A stretch of DNA of 60,812 bases from Desulfurococcaceae archaeon. GTDB taxonomy: Archaea; Thermoproteota; Thermoprotei_A; Sulfolobales; NBVN01. Under the pieces are notes generated by a model. It was given only the letters and a program-made list of their open reading frames with translations. It had not been told where the DNA came from and ran no database searches. The stretch is from NCBI GenBank assembly GCA_020833415.1, contig JAJHQJ010000004.1, positions 1 through 60,812 on the forward strand, read 5' to 3'. Position numbers and translations under genes: made by a program. Below are positions 36,946-45,854 of this stretch, piece by piece. The stretch's first letter is position 1. Every line of letters begins with the position of its first letter.

Positions 36946-37959
36946 CTATTTAAAGCCTGGGGGCCTTACCTTAACGACGTCTGGGTTGACTAGGTTTGGT
37001 GGTACCCTCCCCTCGTAGAACGCTATCAGGTTCTCCAGAACTACCTCAGCCATCCTATGCCTTCCCTCGTAAGTGGCGCTACCTATGTGTGGTACTAGGA
37101 CTACGTTCTTGAATGCTGTTAGTGGGTGGTTTGGTGGTATGGGCTCACCCTCGAATACATCTAGACCTGCACCAGCTATCCAACCCTCCCTCAAAGCCTT
37201 AACCAAGGCCTCAGTATCAACTACAGCACCCCTAGCAGTATTTATAAGTATGGCTGTGGGTTTCATCATTTTAAGCTCCCTCTCACCTATCATGTGGTAG
37301 GTATCCTTGGTTAGAGGTACGTGGATACTAACGATATCAGCCTCCCTAAGTACGTCCTCTAAACTACTTCTGTACTCAACCCCTAAGATACCCTCCTTCT
37401 CTTTATACCTAACTATATCGTAGTATATCACCTTCATCCCAAAGCCTAGGACCCCTATCTTAGCTACGCGGGTCCCTATTCTACCTAACCCTATTATCCC
37501 TAGTACCTTACCCTTGAGCTCAGTACCGAGCATCATCTTAGGGTGCCAGGCTGTCCTAGTCTCGTACCAGCCGCCTCGCCTTACGAACTCATCAGCCTCG
37601 AGGATTCTCTTAGTAACAGCTAGGATTAGAGCCCACGTTAGCTCAGCAACTGTATCGCTTATGACGTCTGGGGTGTTCGTTACGTATATCCCTAGCCTAG
37701 TTGCACACTCTACATCTACGTTATCGAAGCCTACTGCGTACTGTGCTACTATCCTAAGTCTTGGTGCATTTGATAGTAGGTTACAGTCAATTCTATCAGT
37801 TAGTAGTGAGACTAGAGCATCTACATTCCTAGCTCTCTCTAGAAGTACCTCGTATGGTGGGTGGTGATACCTATCCCAAATCTCAATATCGAAGTACTGG
37901 GAAAGCCTAGCAATAACATCATCAAACAGCTCCCTAGTTATGAAAAGCCTGGGCTTCAT
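36946..37959 (-). CDS. gyaR: Glyoxylate/hydroxypyruvate reductase (D-2-hydroxyacid dehydrogenase)
   Basis: NAD(P)H-dependent reductase. The dinucleotide motif is GIIGLGRIGTRVAKI (about 155-169), and catalytic residues appear as Arg in INTARGAVVDTEAL, Glu in GLDVFEGEPI and His in LVPHIGSAT. Length 337 and the N-terminal PRLFITRELFDDVI resemble Thermococcus/Pyrobaculum glyoxylate reductases. The class V aminotransferase at 19011 would supply glyoxylate or hydroxypyruvate, but the genes are not linked. Confidence 0.92.
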   Translation of the reverse strand: MKPRLFITRELFDDVIARLSQYFDIEIWDRYHHPPYEVLLERARNVDALVSLLTDRIDCNLLSNAPRLRIVAQYAVGFDNVDVECATRLGIYVTNTPDVISDTVAELTWALILAVTKRILEADEFVRRGGWYETRTAWHPKMMLGTELKGKVLGIIGLGRIGTRVAKIGVLGFGMKVIYYDIVRYKEKEGILGVEYRSSLEDVLREADIVSIHVPLTKDTYHMIGERELKMMKPTAILINTARGAVVDTEALVKALREGWIAGAGLDVFEGEPIPPNHPLTAFKNVVLVPHIGSATYEGRHRMAEVVLENLIAFYEGRVPPNLVNPDVVKVRPPGFK

Positions 37960-38088
37960 ATCGAATCACTCTCACTACATAAGTAGTGCTCTGAGATTAT
38001 ATAAACCGCTGTAGTACGGATCTGCTCTGGAAGCTTACTCCCACCATAAAGCATAGCCATCTCATCTAATCGTAAGGCTGGACCTAGT

Positions 38089-38098
38089 GCTTAAAAGC
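38089..38098 (+). promoter_or_regulatory. TATA box of L7Ae
   Basis: GCTTAAAAGC, centred so that transcription would begin near 38118-38120. This excludes the longer ORF start at 38087 and supports a start at 38135/38141. Confidence 0.55.
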
Positions 38099-38140
38099 CT
38101 GTGTGTAGTACTTGGTGGGCGACGAAGTGGGGTGATGAGG

Positions 38141-38530
38141 ATGAGCAAGAGACCTCCACATGTAAGGTTTGAGGTACCCCCGGAGATCTCCGAGAAGGTA
38201 TACGAGGCTGTTAAGAAAGCCCGCGAAACCGGGGGGAAGATTAAGAAGGGTACTAACGAGACTACTAAGGCTGTTGAAAGGGGGCAGGCCAAGCTCGTAG
38301 TCATAGCTGTTGACGTAGACCCGCCGGAGGTAGTTCTGCATCTACCGTATCTCTGTGAAGAGAAGAAGGTACCGTACATCTACGTACCCAGTAAGAAGAG
38401 ACTTGGAGAAGCGGCAGGTATTCAGGTTGCAGCGGCATCCGTCGCCATCCTAGAGCCCGGAGGAGCTAAGGACCTCGTTGAGGAGCTAGCTAAGGCCTAC
38501 CAGGAGCTAAAGGCTAAAGCTGGGACCTAA
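38141..38530 (+). CDS. rpl7ae: Ribosomal protein L7Ae (also box C/D and H/ACA RNP, RNase P)
   Basis: Kink-turn-binding protein. Blocks [31 protein letters not shown] and [15 protein letters not shown] are the classical L7Ae motif, with [12 protein letters not shown] between. The frame starts upstream, but the promoter and a GGTGAT ribosome-binding site just upstream of ATG 38141 give the usual N-terminus ([13 protein letters not shown]). ATG 38135 is an alternative. Length about 130. Confidence 0.96.
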   Translation: MSKRPPHVRFEVPPEISEKVYEAVKKARETGGKIKKGTNETTKAVERGQAKLVVIAVDVDPPEVVLHLPYLCEEKKVPYIYVPSKKRLGEAAGIQVAAASVAILEPGGAKDLVEELAKAYQELKAKAGT

Positions 38531-38875
38531 GCCTAGAACTGGGGAAGTTTAAACATAGAGAAGCTTTTTCTGTAGAAGTCTTTGGGTTCCGTCTGTCCCT
38601 AGATGCTCATTCTCATCGATTCATGTTTATTCGTTGCATCTAGGAACTTCCACCTCGCCCACTTCCTCATAGGTAGCACAGCTACCTCCGGAGCGGGCTC
38701 ACAGGGCATTGGGGTGGACGGCACGCACCCCTTGGGAGTTGCTACACCGATCTATCGGGGCATCGCCCCCTCATCAGCATCGGTAGCAAGAAACAGAGTC
38801 AGAGCTTATAAACCTAACAGCTACGAAAAGCCCCACGTTAGCAGGAACCCTCGCCCTTTGGGGCGGGGGGGTCAG
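38531..38875 (+). repeat. Gene-free interval ending in hairpin element copy F
   Basis: A 117-codon frame (38603-38956) crosses this region but has a Thr/Ser/Gly-rich composition unlike the neighbours and ends inside the convergent gltX; I treat it as a decayed TnpB-type tail (NPRPLGRGG-like ending). At 38842-38875 is GCAGGAACCCTCGCCCTTTG followed by GGGCGGGGGGGTCAG, the same hairpin as copy C. The stop codon of gltX (TCA on plus, 38872-38874) lies inside its terminal GTCAG. Confidence 0.5.
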
Positions 38876-40671
38876 TCATGCATGAACACTACCTTAACAT
38901 TCCTCAACTTACTCTCGATCTTCTCCACCTTAATGAACCCTACTCTAACAAACTGAACGATACTCCCCTCTCTCTGCCGCAGTAGCGAGCTCTCCGCAAA
39001 GGCCTTTAGAACCCTCAGCTTAAGCCCTTCGGGTTTAACTATGGAAACCCTAGCGAAGTCCCTCGCTGGAACCCACTGAACTATCTTGAGTCCAGATCTT
39101 CTCGCCTGCTCTACGTCCACTCCAGTGAAGTAGGCCTCTATTAACTCGCGGCTATAGCTCTTTAAGGCTATGTTGCAGAACTCTAGTAGCCTAATCGAAC
39201 CCTCCTTGAGGAGGATCTCTACATCATCCCTACTTAAGTAGACCCTGACGGGATTACCCGAACCTACCTCCACCGTTCTAACTCCTAGGGATTCATTAGA
39301 TGGGTGGTTACTGAGGCGTAGTACTCTAAGGTTAGGTGTCTCCGGGATCTCCCATATAGCAACCTCCACCGGATCTACGACAGCCATGAGCCTCGGGGTC
39401 ATCAAGTCGATTCTCTTTCGATTTAGTGAAGCTATATTCTCCCAGCTGACTGTGGCGTCACTCACCTTAACCCCGACTTCCAGTATTATCTCCCTAATTA
39501 CTTCGGGGAGTATCCCGCGTCTACGGAGGGACCTCAGGGTACCGAATCTAAGGTCATCCACACTTACCCTTCCGGCACTCCTCCTTATGGTACTCTTGAT
39601 TAGGGACTTACTCAGTATCATGCCCTCTAGCTTTAACCTACCTAGGTTGACAACCTCGGGGTATTCCCAGCCGAGAGCCTTGTAGAGGTAGAGTTGCTTC
39701 AAAGTGTTTACAGCGTGCTCCTTACCTCTTAGTATGTGTGTAACTCCCATCAACTTGTCATCCACTCCGGCAGCGAAGTTGTAGGTAGGCCACACTACGT
39801 ACTTATCGCCGGTTAGGGGGTGCGGAGTTGATGAGGTATCTATGATTCTAAACGCGACCCAGTCTATCAGCGAGGGATCCGGACTCTCTAGGTCGGTCTT
39901 GACTCTGAGGACCGCTTCTCCCTCACCAAAGTAGCCTGAGAGCATCCTATCGAATAGCTCTAGAGACTTTGATGGATCCTGATCTCTGTGGGGACAGGGT
40001 CTACGCTGAGCCTTAATCTTCCTGAACTCCTCACGCGGGCAGAGGTCAACGTAAGCCCCTCCCCTAGATATCAGTTCCTTCGCAACTCTGTAGTAGATCT
40101 CCATCCTTAGGGACTGGATGTACTCTTCATCCCACGTTAAGCCGAGCCATCTAAGGTCCTCCCTTATAGCCCTGTAAGCCTCGGGAAGAGGGGTCTTAAT
40201 CCTCGGGTCCGTGTCCTCAAACCTCAATATGAAGGTGCCCTTGTACATCCTGGCATACTCGTAGCTAAGTATAGCTGGCCTAGCGTTCCCTAGGTGAATG
40301 TAGAAGTCGGGGTTGGGGGCGAACCTCGTCCTCACGGTCCCGTACTTCTCTACGCTGGGTAGGGGCGGGAGGGTCTTAGCCTCAGGGGTTCTCTCGGGTT
40401 TCTTAGCTTCGACTACCTCAGGAAACCTCTCCCTAGCTATTCTCAGCTGCTCCTCTACAGATAGGCTATTTACGTAGTTTACCACTTCCTTAACTACAGC
40501 TGCTACCTGCTTAGCGTACTTCCTCAACTCAGGGTACTCCCCTAAGACCTTACTGATAACGGCACTCTCCAGGGCCTTACCTCCATGGGATAGTGCATTC
40601 CTTAGAGTGTGCTTTAGGACTACCTCCCTAATCTTACTCTCTTCTAAACTCACGAACCGCAACACCCCCAC
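38872..40671 (-). CDS. gltX: Glutamyl-tRNA synthetase
   Basis: Class I archaeal GluRS (GluRS-B/GlnRS-like lineage). The HIGH-type motif is FAPNPDFYIHLGNARPAIL (about residue 117) and the KMSKS-like motif is GMILSKS (about residue 351). A long N-terminal helical extension (1-100) and the C-terminal beta-barrel anticodon domain are typical of archaea. At 599 residues it is normal length. The C-terminal codons read into hairpin element F. It starts at GTG/ATG 40671, overlapping the preceding DUF2118 gene by 38 bases. Confidence 0.95.
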   Translation of the reverse strand: MGVLRFVSLEESKIREVVLKHTLRNALSHGGKALESAVISKVLGEYPELRKYAKQVAAVVKEVVNYVNSLSVEEQLRIARERFPEVVEAKKPERTPEAKTLPPLPSVEKYGTVRTRFAPNPDFYIHLGNARPAILSYEYARMYKGTFILRFEDTDPRIKTPLPEAYRAIREDLRWLGLTWDEEYIQSLRMEIYYRVAKELISRGGAYVDLCPREEFRKIKAQRRPCPHRDQDPSKSLELFDRMLSGYFGEGEAVLRVKTDLESPDPSLIDWVAFRIIDTSSTPHPLTGDKYVVWPTYNFAAGVDDKLMGVTHILRGKEHAVNTLKQLYLYKALGWEYPEVVNLGRLKLEGMILSKSLIKSTIRRSAGRVSVDDLRFGTLRSLRRRGILPEVIREIILEVGVKVSDATVSWENIASLNRKRIDLMTPRLMAVVDPVEVAIWEIPETPNLRVLRLSNHPSNESLGVRTVEVGSGNPVRVYLSRDDVEILLKEGSIRLLEFCNIALKSYSRELIEAYFTGVDVEQARRSGLKIVQWVPARDFARVSIVKPEGLKLRVLKAFAESSLLRQREGSIVQFVRVGFIKVEKIESKLRNVKVVFMHD

Positions 40672-41080
40672 TACCTAGTACTACAGTATACCTCATAGGT
40701 CTAGCTACGGGGTCTTCGTGTATGAAGATTACGTAACCCTCGTCCTGAACCCTAAAGCTCCGAACCTCACCCTTACCGGTTATGATGTAAGCCAGGACTC
40801 CACCCCTTTTAACGAAGTTCCCTACATCTACCTGGAAGAATACCTCGTTCCCCTCCAGCTCGATTACCTTCAGTACAGTACTCTCCCTAAGCTCTATGCA
40901 TAGGCCATTTCTCTCGTTACATACGGTGATGCCAGTAACTGAGCCCCCGCGAGTGAGCTCCCTAAATACCTCTAGGCAGGGGTACTCCTCAGTTTCTTTA
41001 AAACAGATCGTACGTCCATAGTACCTTGCCACGTTCTCGAGGTCCCTTAAGACCTTCTCAGCCAGTTTTATAGAGGACAC
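40634..41080 (-). CDS. DUF2118 family protein
   Basis: A 148-residue protein. The C-terminal part (QVDVGNFVKRGGVLAYIITGKGEVRSFRVQDEGYV) looks like the biotinyl/lipoyl-like half-barrel of DUF2118, with a GKGEVR signature. Role unknown. It lies between the prenyl synthase and gltX and overlaps gltX by 38 bases, so the genes are probably co-translated. Confidence 0.7.
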   Translation of the reverse strand: MSSIKLAEKVLRDLENVARYYGRTICFKETEEYPCLEVFRELTRGGSVTGITVCNERNGLCIELRESTVLKVIELEGNEVFFQVDVGNFVKRGGVLAYIITGKGEVRSFRVQDEGYVIFIHEDPVARPMRYTVVLGSGGVAVREFRRE

Positions 41081-41089
41081 CGCTCTCTC

Positions 41090-42112
41090 CTAGTAAGCCC
41101 TCCTAGTAACGTAGTTAGCTAAGACCTTAAGCATCTCCCTAGCCTCCGTATCGAGAGGTTTCGTCTCCTCTAAAGAGCTAATTCCTCTCCTAACGAACTC
41201 CTCCGCTACCCTATTACTGTAGTCTAGGGCCCCGAGCTCTACGATGTTCCTAGCTACCCTCTCCAGGTCCGAGTAGGTTGCTGTACTACTTCCTAAGACG
41301 CTGAGTATCTGCCTCCTCTGCTCGTCGCTGGCAACGCTAAGGGAGTAGATAACAAGTATGGTTTTCTTACCCTCCCTTAGGTCACTGTACTTAGGTTTAC
41401 CTAGGACCTTCTCATCAGCTACTAGACCAAGCTCATCGTCCCGTATTTGAAATGCTATACCTACATTAGTAGCAAACTCGGCTACTCTATCCACATCGCG
41501 TTCCTCAGCACCTGCTATTAGGGCCCCTATCATAGCGGAGGACTTGAAGAGAGCAGCCGTCTTCCTTCTAACCATCTCCAAGTACTCCTCAACGGTAACA
41601 TCCTCCCTCCTCGAGAACTCTATATCCATAGCCTGGCCCTCAGCTACGGTGACAGCTGCCCACGTAAGCTCCCTCAAAGCCCTTAACACCCTCTCATAAC
41701 TTACTCCGTAGTCTAGTAGTCTAAGCATGGCTTCGTAGGACTTAGCGAAAAGCAGATCGCCGGCTACTATAGCTATATCCTCACCCCAGAGCTTATGGAC
41801 TGTAGGTACACCTCTCCTAAGCTCATCCCTATCTATTATGTCATCGTGGATTAACGTAAAGTTATGCAGTATTTCAACGGAAGCTGCAGCCCACGAGGAC
41901 ATCTCGACGGGCATTCCATACATCTTAGCAGTTAACGTTACTATGAGAGGTCTTAACCTCTTACCACCAGCTCTTATTAGGTGCATAGCCGCGTCGTAGA
42001 GATACTTAGGGTCTCCGCGAACGACCTCTTCAATTCTCTTATAGGTAATCTCGCTAACCTCACTTGCTAACCTTACGAGGTTTGCGGGGAGCTCCAACTG
42101 ACAGCACCTCAC
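41090..42112 (-). CDS. idsA: Geranylgeranyl/farnesyl diphosphate synthase
   Basis: Trans-isoprenyl diphosphate synthase that makes the chains of archaeal lipids. The first Asp-rich motif is LIHDDIIDRDELRRG (about 90-104), the second is FQIRDDELG (about 217), and GGKRLRPL binds diphosphate. Before the first motif, NFTL indicates a mid-length product (C15-C20). Length 340. It sits in a run of minus-strand genes (eif5a, srp54, pus10, idsA, DUF2118, gltX). Confidence 0.95.
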   Translation of the reverse strand: MRCCQLELPANLVRLASEVSEITYKRIEEVVRGDPKYLYDAAMHLIRAGGKRLRPLIVTLTAKMYGMPVEMSSWAAASVEILHNFTLIHDDIIDRDELRRGVPTVHKLWGEDIAIVAGDLLFAKSYEAMLRLLDYGVSYERVLRALRELTWAAVTVAEGQAMDIEFSRREDVTVEEYLEMVRRKTAALFKSSAMIGALIAGAEERDVDRVAEFATNVGIAFQIRDDELGLVADEKVLGKPKYSDLREGKKTILVIYSLSVASDEQRRQILSVLGSSTATYSDLERVARNIVELGALDYSNRVAEEFVRRGISSLEETKPLDTEAREMLKVLANYVTRRAY

Positions 42113-42133
42113 TTAAATGACGGCCTTAGGCTA

Positions 42134-43414
42134 TTAAAGCTCTAGCTCTACCTTAAGTACGTCTAGGAATACAGGCTCTAGCTGTTTACCCACTACCTCG
42201 GAGAAGTTAGGGCTAGTCCTACCGCCATCACCGTTCACTAGCTCCTTTATGTAGAGCCCTCCGTCGGACTTCACTAACACTTCGAGTATGTGGGGTGAGT
42301 GTAGCGTAGCCCTTACTTTGTAGACACGTCTACGGCGAATTACGTCCCTTCTACGCCTCAGTACTCTTGTCGGGGTTCTCTGAGCTACTACTACATCTTG
42401 GAAGAAGCTCTCGAGCTTAGCTACGTCCTCATTACTTAGCCCTTCCCGGGATACGGCCACGACTCTATAGATCTTAGCACTACTTGAGGACTTAACTAGT
42501 CTAACGAAGCTCCTTGAGGTAGCTCTCTCCAGTCTTACGTAAACCCACGGGGGTTCTGCCAGCTCCCTAATGGTGCTTAAGGTGGTGTTCCTAGCTTTCG
42601 GCTCCTTCACCTCTAGCGCTATAGGTCTTCCACTACCTAGCATCCTAGCATCAGCATCCTCGCGCCCTGCTGCGTGAACTACTAGTCTAGAGCCCTTGGA
42701 GACATCCAGGAGCTTGTAGCAGATATCGTACAGCGAGAGCTTGTACTTCCTAGTACCGTCCCTCCTAATCCACGGCATCTGGGATATGTACCTACCTACC
42801 TTAACGTACCTACCAGCTACAATCAGGGGGCTAAGCTTTGCTGATACACTCCCGGAATCCAGGTCTACAACTACGTAAACGTCTGGGTTCCTGAAGTCAG
42901 GTGTTAAACCCAAGGACTTAGCCACAGCCTTACCGATATATCTCTTCACCTCCCTACGTACACTCTCCCACGTATCGAGCCCTAGGAGCCCGACAACCTC
43001 GCTTTCACGTTTCTCTATCTGCGAGCCAGATCTAATACTAACTAGGAACCTGGTTACCTCAGCCTCAATGGACCTGAGCACCTCGATAGCCTTACCCGCC
43101 AACTCTCTGAGGAGGTTGTCTAGGGTAGAGTTACATATATAGCAACTAACCAGTGCTGTGCTTACCTCACGCGAGGTTAGTCCTGCATTGACAAGCAGGG
43201 TTTTAACCTCATCGTTGCTGAACCCCCCTCTCTCGACGACCATAGCTATCAAAGTCTTCAAAGCCCTCCCCCGCTCGGAGTTGTCTAGACCTCTACCTAG
43301 GCGTGCAAAGAGTCTTCCTAAGCACCTATCGCAGAGAGGGTACCTGAGCAGAGCTTTAACTGATTGCTCTACTAGCCTAGCTACCTCCTCGTAGAGTCTA
43401 CTCAGAGGCTTCAC
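42134..43414 (-). CDS. pus10: tRNA pseudouridine synthase Pus10
   Basis: Makes pseudouridine at tRNA positions 54 and 55 in archaea. The N-terminal THUMP-containing domain has Zn-ligand pairs CDRCLGRLF and CYIC, and the catalytic domain carries HAAGREDADARMLGSGRP with the catalytic Asp, as well as RTPTRVLRRRRDVIRRRRVY and the terminal ELVNGDGGRTSPNFSEVVG. Length 426 fits. It overlaps srp54 by 17 bases. Confidence 0.95.
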   Translation of the reverse strand: MKPLSRLYEEVARLVEQSVKALLRYPLCDRCLGRLFARLGRGLDNSERGRALKTLIAMVVERGGFSNDEVKTLLVNAGLTSREVSTALVSCYICNSTLDNLLRELAGKAIEVLRSIEAEVTRFLVSIRSGSQIEKRESEVVGLLGLDTWESVRREVKRYIGKAVAKSLGLTPDFRNPDVYVVVDLDSGSVSAKLSPLIVAGRYVKVGRYISQMPWIRRDGTRKYKLSLYDICYKLLDVSKGSRLVVHAAGREDADARMLGSGRPIALEVKEPKARNTTLSTIRELAEPPWVYVRLERATSRSFVRLVKSSSSAKIYRVVAVSREGLSNEDVAKLESFFQDVVVAQRTPTRVLRRRRDVIRRRRVYKVRATLHSPHILEVLVKSDGGLYIKELVNGDGGRTSPNFSEVVGKQLEPVFLDVLKVELEL

Positions 43415-44753
43415 CTAAATTAGGTACGTCTATACCCTTGATCCTCAGCTTACCCCTCTTCAGGTCCCTGAGCATTCTGTTAACTAATTCGTAGTACTTC
43501 AGTAGTTCCCGAACGTCTCCGGGAGTTGTACCTGAGCCCAGTGCTATCCTCCTAATTCTACTCCTATCGATTATACCGGGGTCGTCCAGCTCCCTATAGG
43601 TCATTGAGTCTAGTATACTAAGCCACTTATCTATGTTCCTCTCACTCCCCTTAAGAACGTCATCTCCGAGCTTTAGGAACGAGAAGCCAGGTACTAGCTC
43701 TAGGACCTTCCTAAGGGGTCCTAGCTTTCTAACGGTCCTTAGCTGGTGGTATACGTCCCTCAAGGTTATCTTACCTAGGGCTATAGCTCTCTCCATCCTC
43801 TTCTTCAACTCCTCGCTCTCCTCTAATGTCTTGAACTTCTCGAGAAGGGATTCTATATCCCCTAGACCTAGTACTCTAGCTACGAATCTACGGGGGTTGA
43901 AGACCTCGAAGTCCTCCAGCCTCTCTCCGTCACCTACAAACTTTATCCTAGCTCCTGTAGCTACTACAGCCGATAGAGCTCCTCCACCTCGTGCAGTACC
44001 GTCTAGCTTGGTTACGACTATAGAGCCTACCGGAGTCCACTTATGGAACTTGCTGGCTAGGTCATAGGCCTTCTGACCTATGGAGGCATCTACTACTAGT
44101 ATAACCTCATCCGGCTTTATGGTGTCGGCTATCTCCTTCATCTCCCTGAGTAGGTCCTCCTCCTTTCCGTATCCATGTCTTCCAGCTGTATCCACTATAA
44201 CTATGTCGCAGGCGTAATCGGTTAGAAGGGTCTTAACGGCTCTCTCAGCTATCTCTACGGGGTTTCCCTGCCTCTCCCCGTAGAACGGTACTCCTATGGC
44301 ATCGGCTATCTGTTTAAGCTGGTCGTAGGCCGCAGCCCTGTAGGTATCTGTCGTAGCTAGTCCTACTCTATAGCCGCGCCTCCTATAGAATAGAGCTATC
44401 TTTCCGGCAGTGGTTGTCTTACCGCTCCCCTGAACACCCACTAAGAGCGTTACCCACGGTAACTTTCGGGGGTAGACATCGGGGGTAGTATCACCGCCTA
44501 GGAGATTAGTTAGTTCATCGTAGACTATCTTTACAAACCACTCCCTCTTTAACACACCCGGAGGGGGTTCTTCCTTTAGAGCCCTTTCCCTAATTCTCGT
44601 TGTTAGGTTCACTACAACTTTAACGTTAACATCAGCCCTTATCAACTCCTTCTGGAACTCCTTTATAAATAAGTTAACGGACTCCTCATAGCTACTGGAA
44701 GACCTTAAAAAGGAGGATACCAGATCCCTTACCCTACCGAAGACTGAGGCCAT
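43398..44753 (-). CDS. srp54: Signal recognition particle protein SRP54
   Basis: GTPase that delivers signal-sequence-bearing ribosomes to the membrane. An N-domain helical bundle (1-95) is followed by G1 GVQGSGKTTT (106-115), G3 DTAGR, G4 TKLDG and the M-domain (about 320-440) with the helix-turn-helix SRIRRIALGSGTTPGDVRELLKYYE that binds 7S RNA. Length 451 is standard. Only 20 bases separate it from eif5a. Confidence 0.97.
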   Translation of the reverse strand: MASVFGRVRDLVSSFLRSSSSYEESVNLFIKEFQKELIRADVNVKVVVNLTTRIRERALKEEPPPGVLKREWFVKIVYDELTNLLGGDTTPDVYPRKLPWVTLLVGVQGSGKTTTAGKIALFYRRRGYRVGLATTDTYRAAAYDQLKQIADAIGVPFYGERQGNPVEIAERAVKTLLTDYACDIVIVDTAGRHGYGKEEDLLREMKEIADTIKPDEVILVVDASIGQKAYDLASKFHKWTPVGSIVVTKLDGTARGGGALSAVVATGARIKFVGDGERLEDFEVFNPRRFVARVLGLGDIESLLEKFKTLEESEELKKRMERAIALGKITLRDVYHQLRTVRKLGPLRKVLELVPGFSFLKLGDDVLKGSERNIDKWLSILDSMTYRELDDPGIIDRSRIRRIALGSGTTPGDVRELLKYYELVNRMLRDLKRGKLRIKGIDVPNLGEASE

Positions 44754-44772
44754 AACTGCGTTCCTTCAGGAC

Positions 44773-45174
44773 CTAGCTCTTCAGGACCCTCATTATCTTC
44801 CTAACGCCCATTACCTCCCAGTACTCTACCTCACTTCCCGTAGATATCCTACTAGCTACCTCCGGATCTCTCGGCATATCCAGCTCAAAGGTTTCGTAGG
44901 TCTCCATATCCATGACCTGGACCCTACCCCCAGTAACGGCTAGGACCTGACCAGTCCTCTTACTTATTATCGGAACCTCGACCCTTTGGTCGGCTGGAGC
45001 TACCAAGCTCTTCCTACTACCGCTGAAGATCCCGATAGCAACTACGTGAACCTTGGCGCTGCCGTGCTTACCGGTCTTAGCCTTGGAGATCTCAACGATC
45101 CTGCAGGGCTCCCCATCTATCACTATGTAGCTACCCTCACGAAGGTCCCCGAGCTCAGCGTACTCAACACTCAA
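44773..45174 (-). CDS. eif5a: Translation factor aIF5A
   Basis: Elongation/termination factor modified with deoxyhypusine on the Lys in KTGKHGSAK. The frame opens at 45204, but TTG 45174 gives [20 protein letters not shown], which aligns with the family N-terminus, and GAGGTG lies 6 bases before it. The TATA box at 45207-45214 would start transcription near 45185, confirming that the longer form is not made. The C-terminal OB domain ends in [17 protein letters not shown]. Confidence 0.95.
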   Translation of the reverse strand: MSVEYAELGDLREGSYIVIDGEPCRIVEISKAKTGKHGSAKVHVVAIGIFSGSRKSLVAPADQRVEVPIISKRTGQVLAVTGGRVQVMDMETYETFELDMPRDPEVASRISTGSEVEYWEVMGVRKIMRVLKS

Positions 45175-45206
45175 CTTACGCACCTCAACTATACACGGAA
45201 TCAAAA

Positions 45207-45214
45207 CTTTAAAA
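45207..45214. promoter_or_regulatory. Bidirectional TATA element between eif5a and tRNA-Asp
   Basis: CTTTAAAA, inside the near-palindrome ACTTTAAAAGC, lies about 30 bases from the tRNA-Asp 5' end on plus and about 26-28 bases from the predicted eif5a start on minus. No other TATA box is visible in the 66-base gap, so one symmetric element may serve both RNA polymerase directions. Confidence 0.5.
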
Positions 45215-45240
45215 GCCTCTGCATGACTAAGCTAGACGGT

Positions 45241-45318
45241 GCCGCGGTAGTATAGCCCGGCCTAGTATGCGGGCCTGTCGAGCCCGTGACCCGGGTTCAA
45301 ATCCCGGCCGCGGCGCCA
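45241..45318 (+). tRNA. tRNA-Asp (GTC), intronless
   Basis: Acceptor GCCGCGG/CCGCGGC, anticodon stem CGGGC/GCCCG with loop CTGTCGA and anticodon GTC, T arm with GTTCAAAT, discriminator G and an encoded CCA. It is identical to the spliced tRNA-Glu at 34726 except for one D-loop base, anticodon base 34 and the discriminator. Confidence 0.95.
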
Positions 45319-45720
45319 GCACCTCTGAATCGACCTATCCCAAAACCACTAGTTACGGTTCTCCTTGCATTAGTAGAGCACTAGTAGTGTCGTAGGAAGC
45401 GGTGCTTGCAGTCCTTACCCGGACCTGGATACTGGTTGCAGTACGAACCCTGGATCACAACCGGAAGCCCCGCCTCTCAAGGCGGGGAGGTGGAAGCTTA
45501 CAGGTCTCTGCTCCAGCATCTCTTGGAGTTGGGTGTGGGTGAGTCTAGCGAGCTGTGAGCCAGCACCTCCCCGTAGCTGGAGGCAGGGTCTGAGACCGTG
45601 ATGCCGTACCCGTGGGGGGCTCCCGATAAGTGAGGGAAAGCCCCAGTGGATGCAGAAACCCTGCCCTTAAGGGCGGGGAGCCGTCAGCGCAGTACGCGTA
45701 GCAGAACTAGTTAATAGGCT
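45319..45720 (+). repeat. Gene-free interval with two hairpin elements (copies G and H)
   Basis: Copy G at 45457-45492 is ACAACCGGAAGCCCCGCCTCTCAA followed by GGCGGGGAGGTGG, a clean G/C stem. Copy H at 45652-45687 is GCAGAAACCCTGCCCTTAAGGGCGGGGAGCCGTCAG. In between and before H, one frame reads like a degraded TnpB tail (ETVMPYPWGAPDK then stop). Both have the plus orientation, suggesting tandem insertions 3' of the tRNA gene. Confidence 0.5.
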
Positions 45721-45758
45721 TTTATGGAACAGTTTACTGGTAGAGTTTTCCAGTACAT

Positions 45759-45778
45759 CTGTACACAAATGTGTACAG
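45759..45778. promoter_or_regulatory. Perfect operator-like palindrome
   Basis: CTGTACACA-AA-TGTGTACAG, two perfect 9-bp arms. A further half-site TGTGTAC follows at 45788-45794 and a partial one precedes (AGTACATCTGTAC). The group lies just upstream of a TATA-like CTTAAAAC (45794-45801) and of the 80-residue ORF at 45855, so it looks like the operator of a local repressor. Confidence 0.65.
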
Positions 45779-45854
45779 CTATCTTCATGTGTACTTAAAA
45801 CCTAGACTGCGACTGGGGAAGGTTTTAGGTATAGATGTGTGGTTGTACTTCTAG

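Noticed and set aside
38603-38956. 117-codon plus-strand frame between rpl7ae and gltX
   Set aside because: Crosses hairpin F and the end of gltX on the other strand, with unusual composition and no domain.
18934-45687. Hairpins as a CRISPR array
   Set aside because: The copies are scattered, lack regular spacers and differ in flanks; there are no cas genes in the window.
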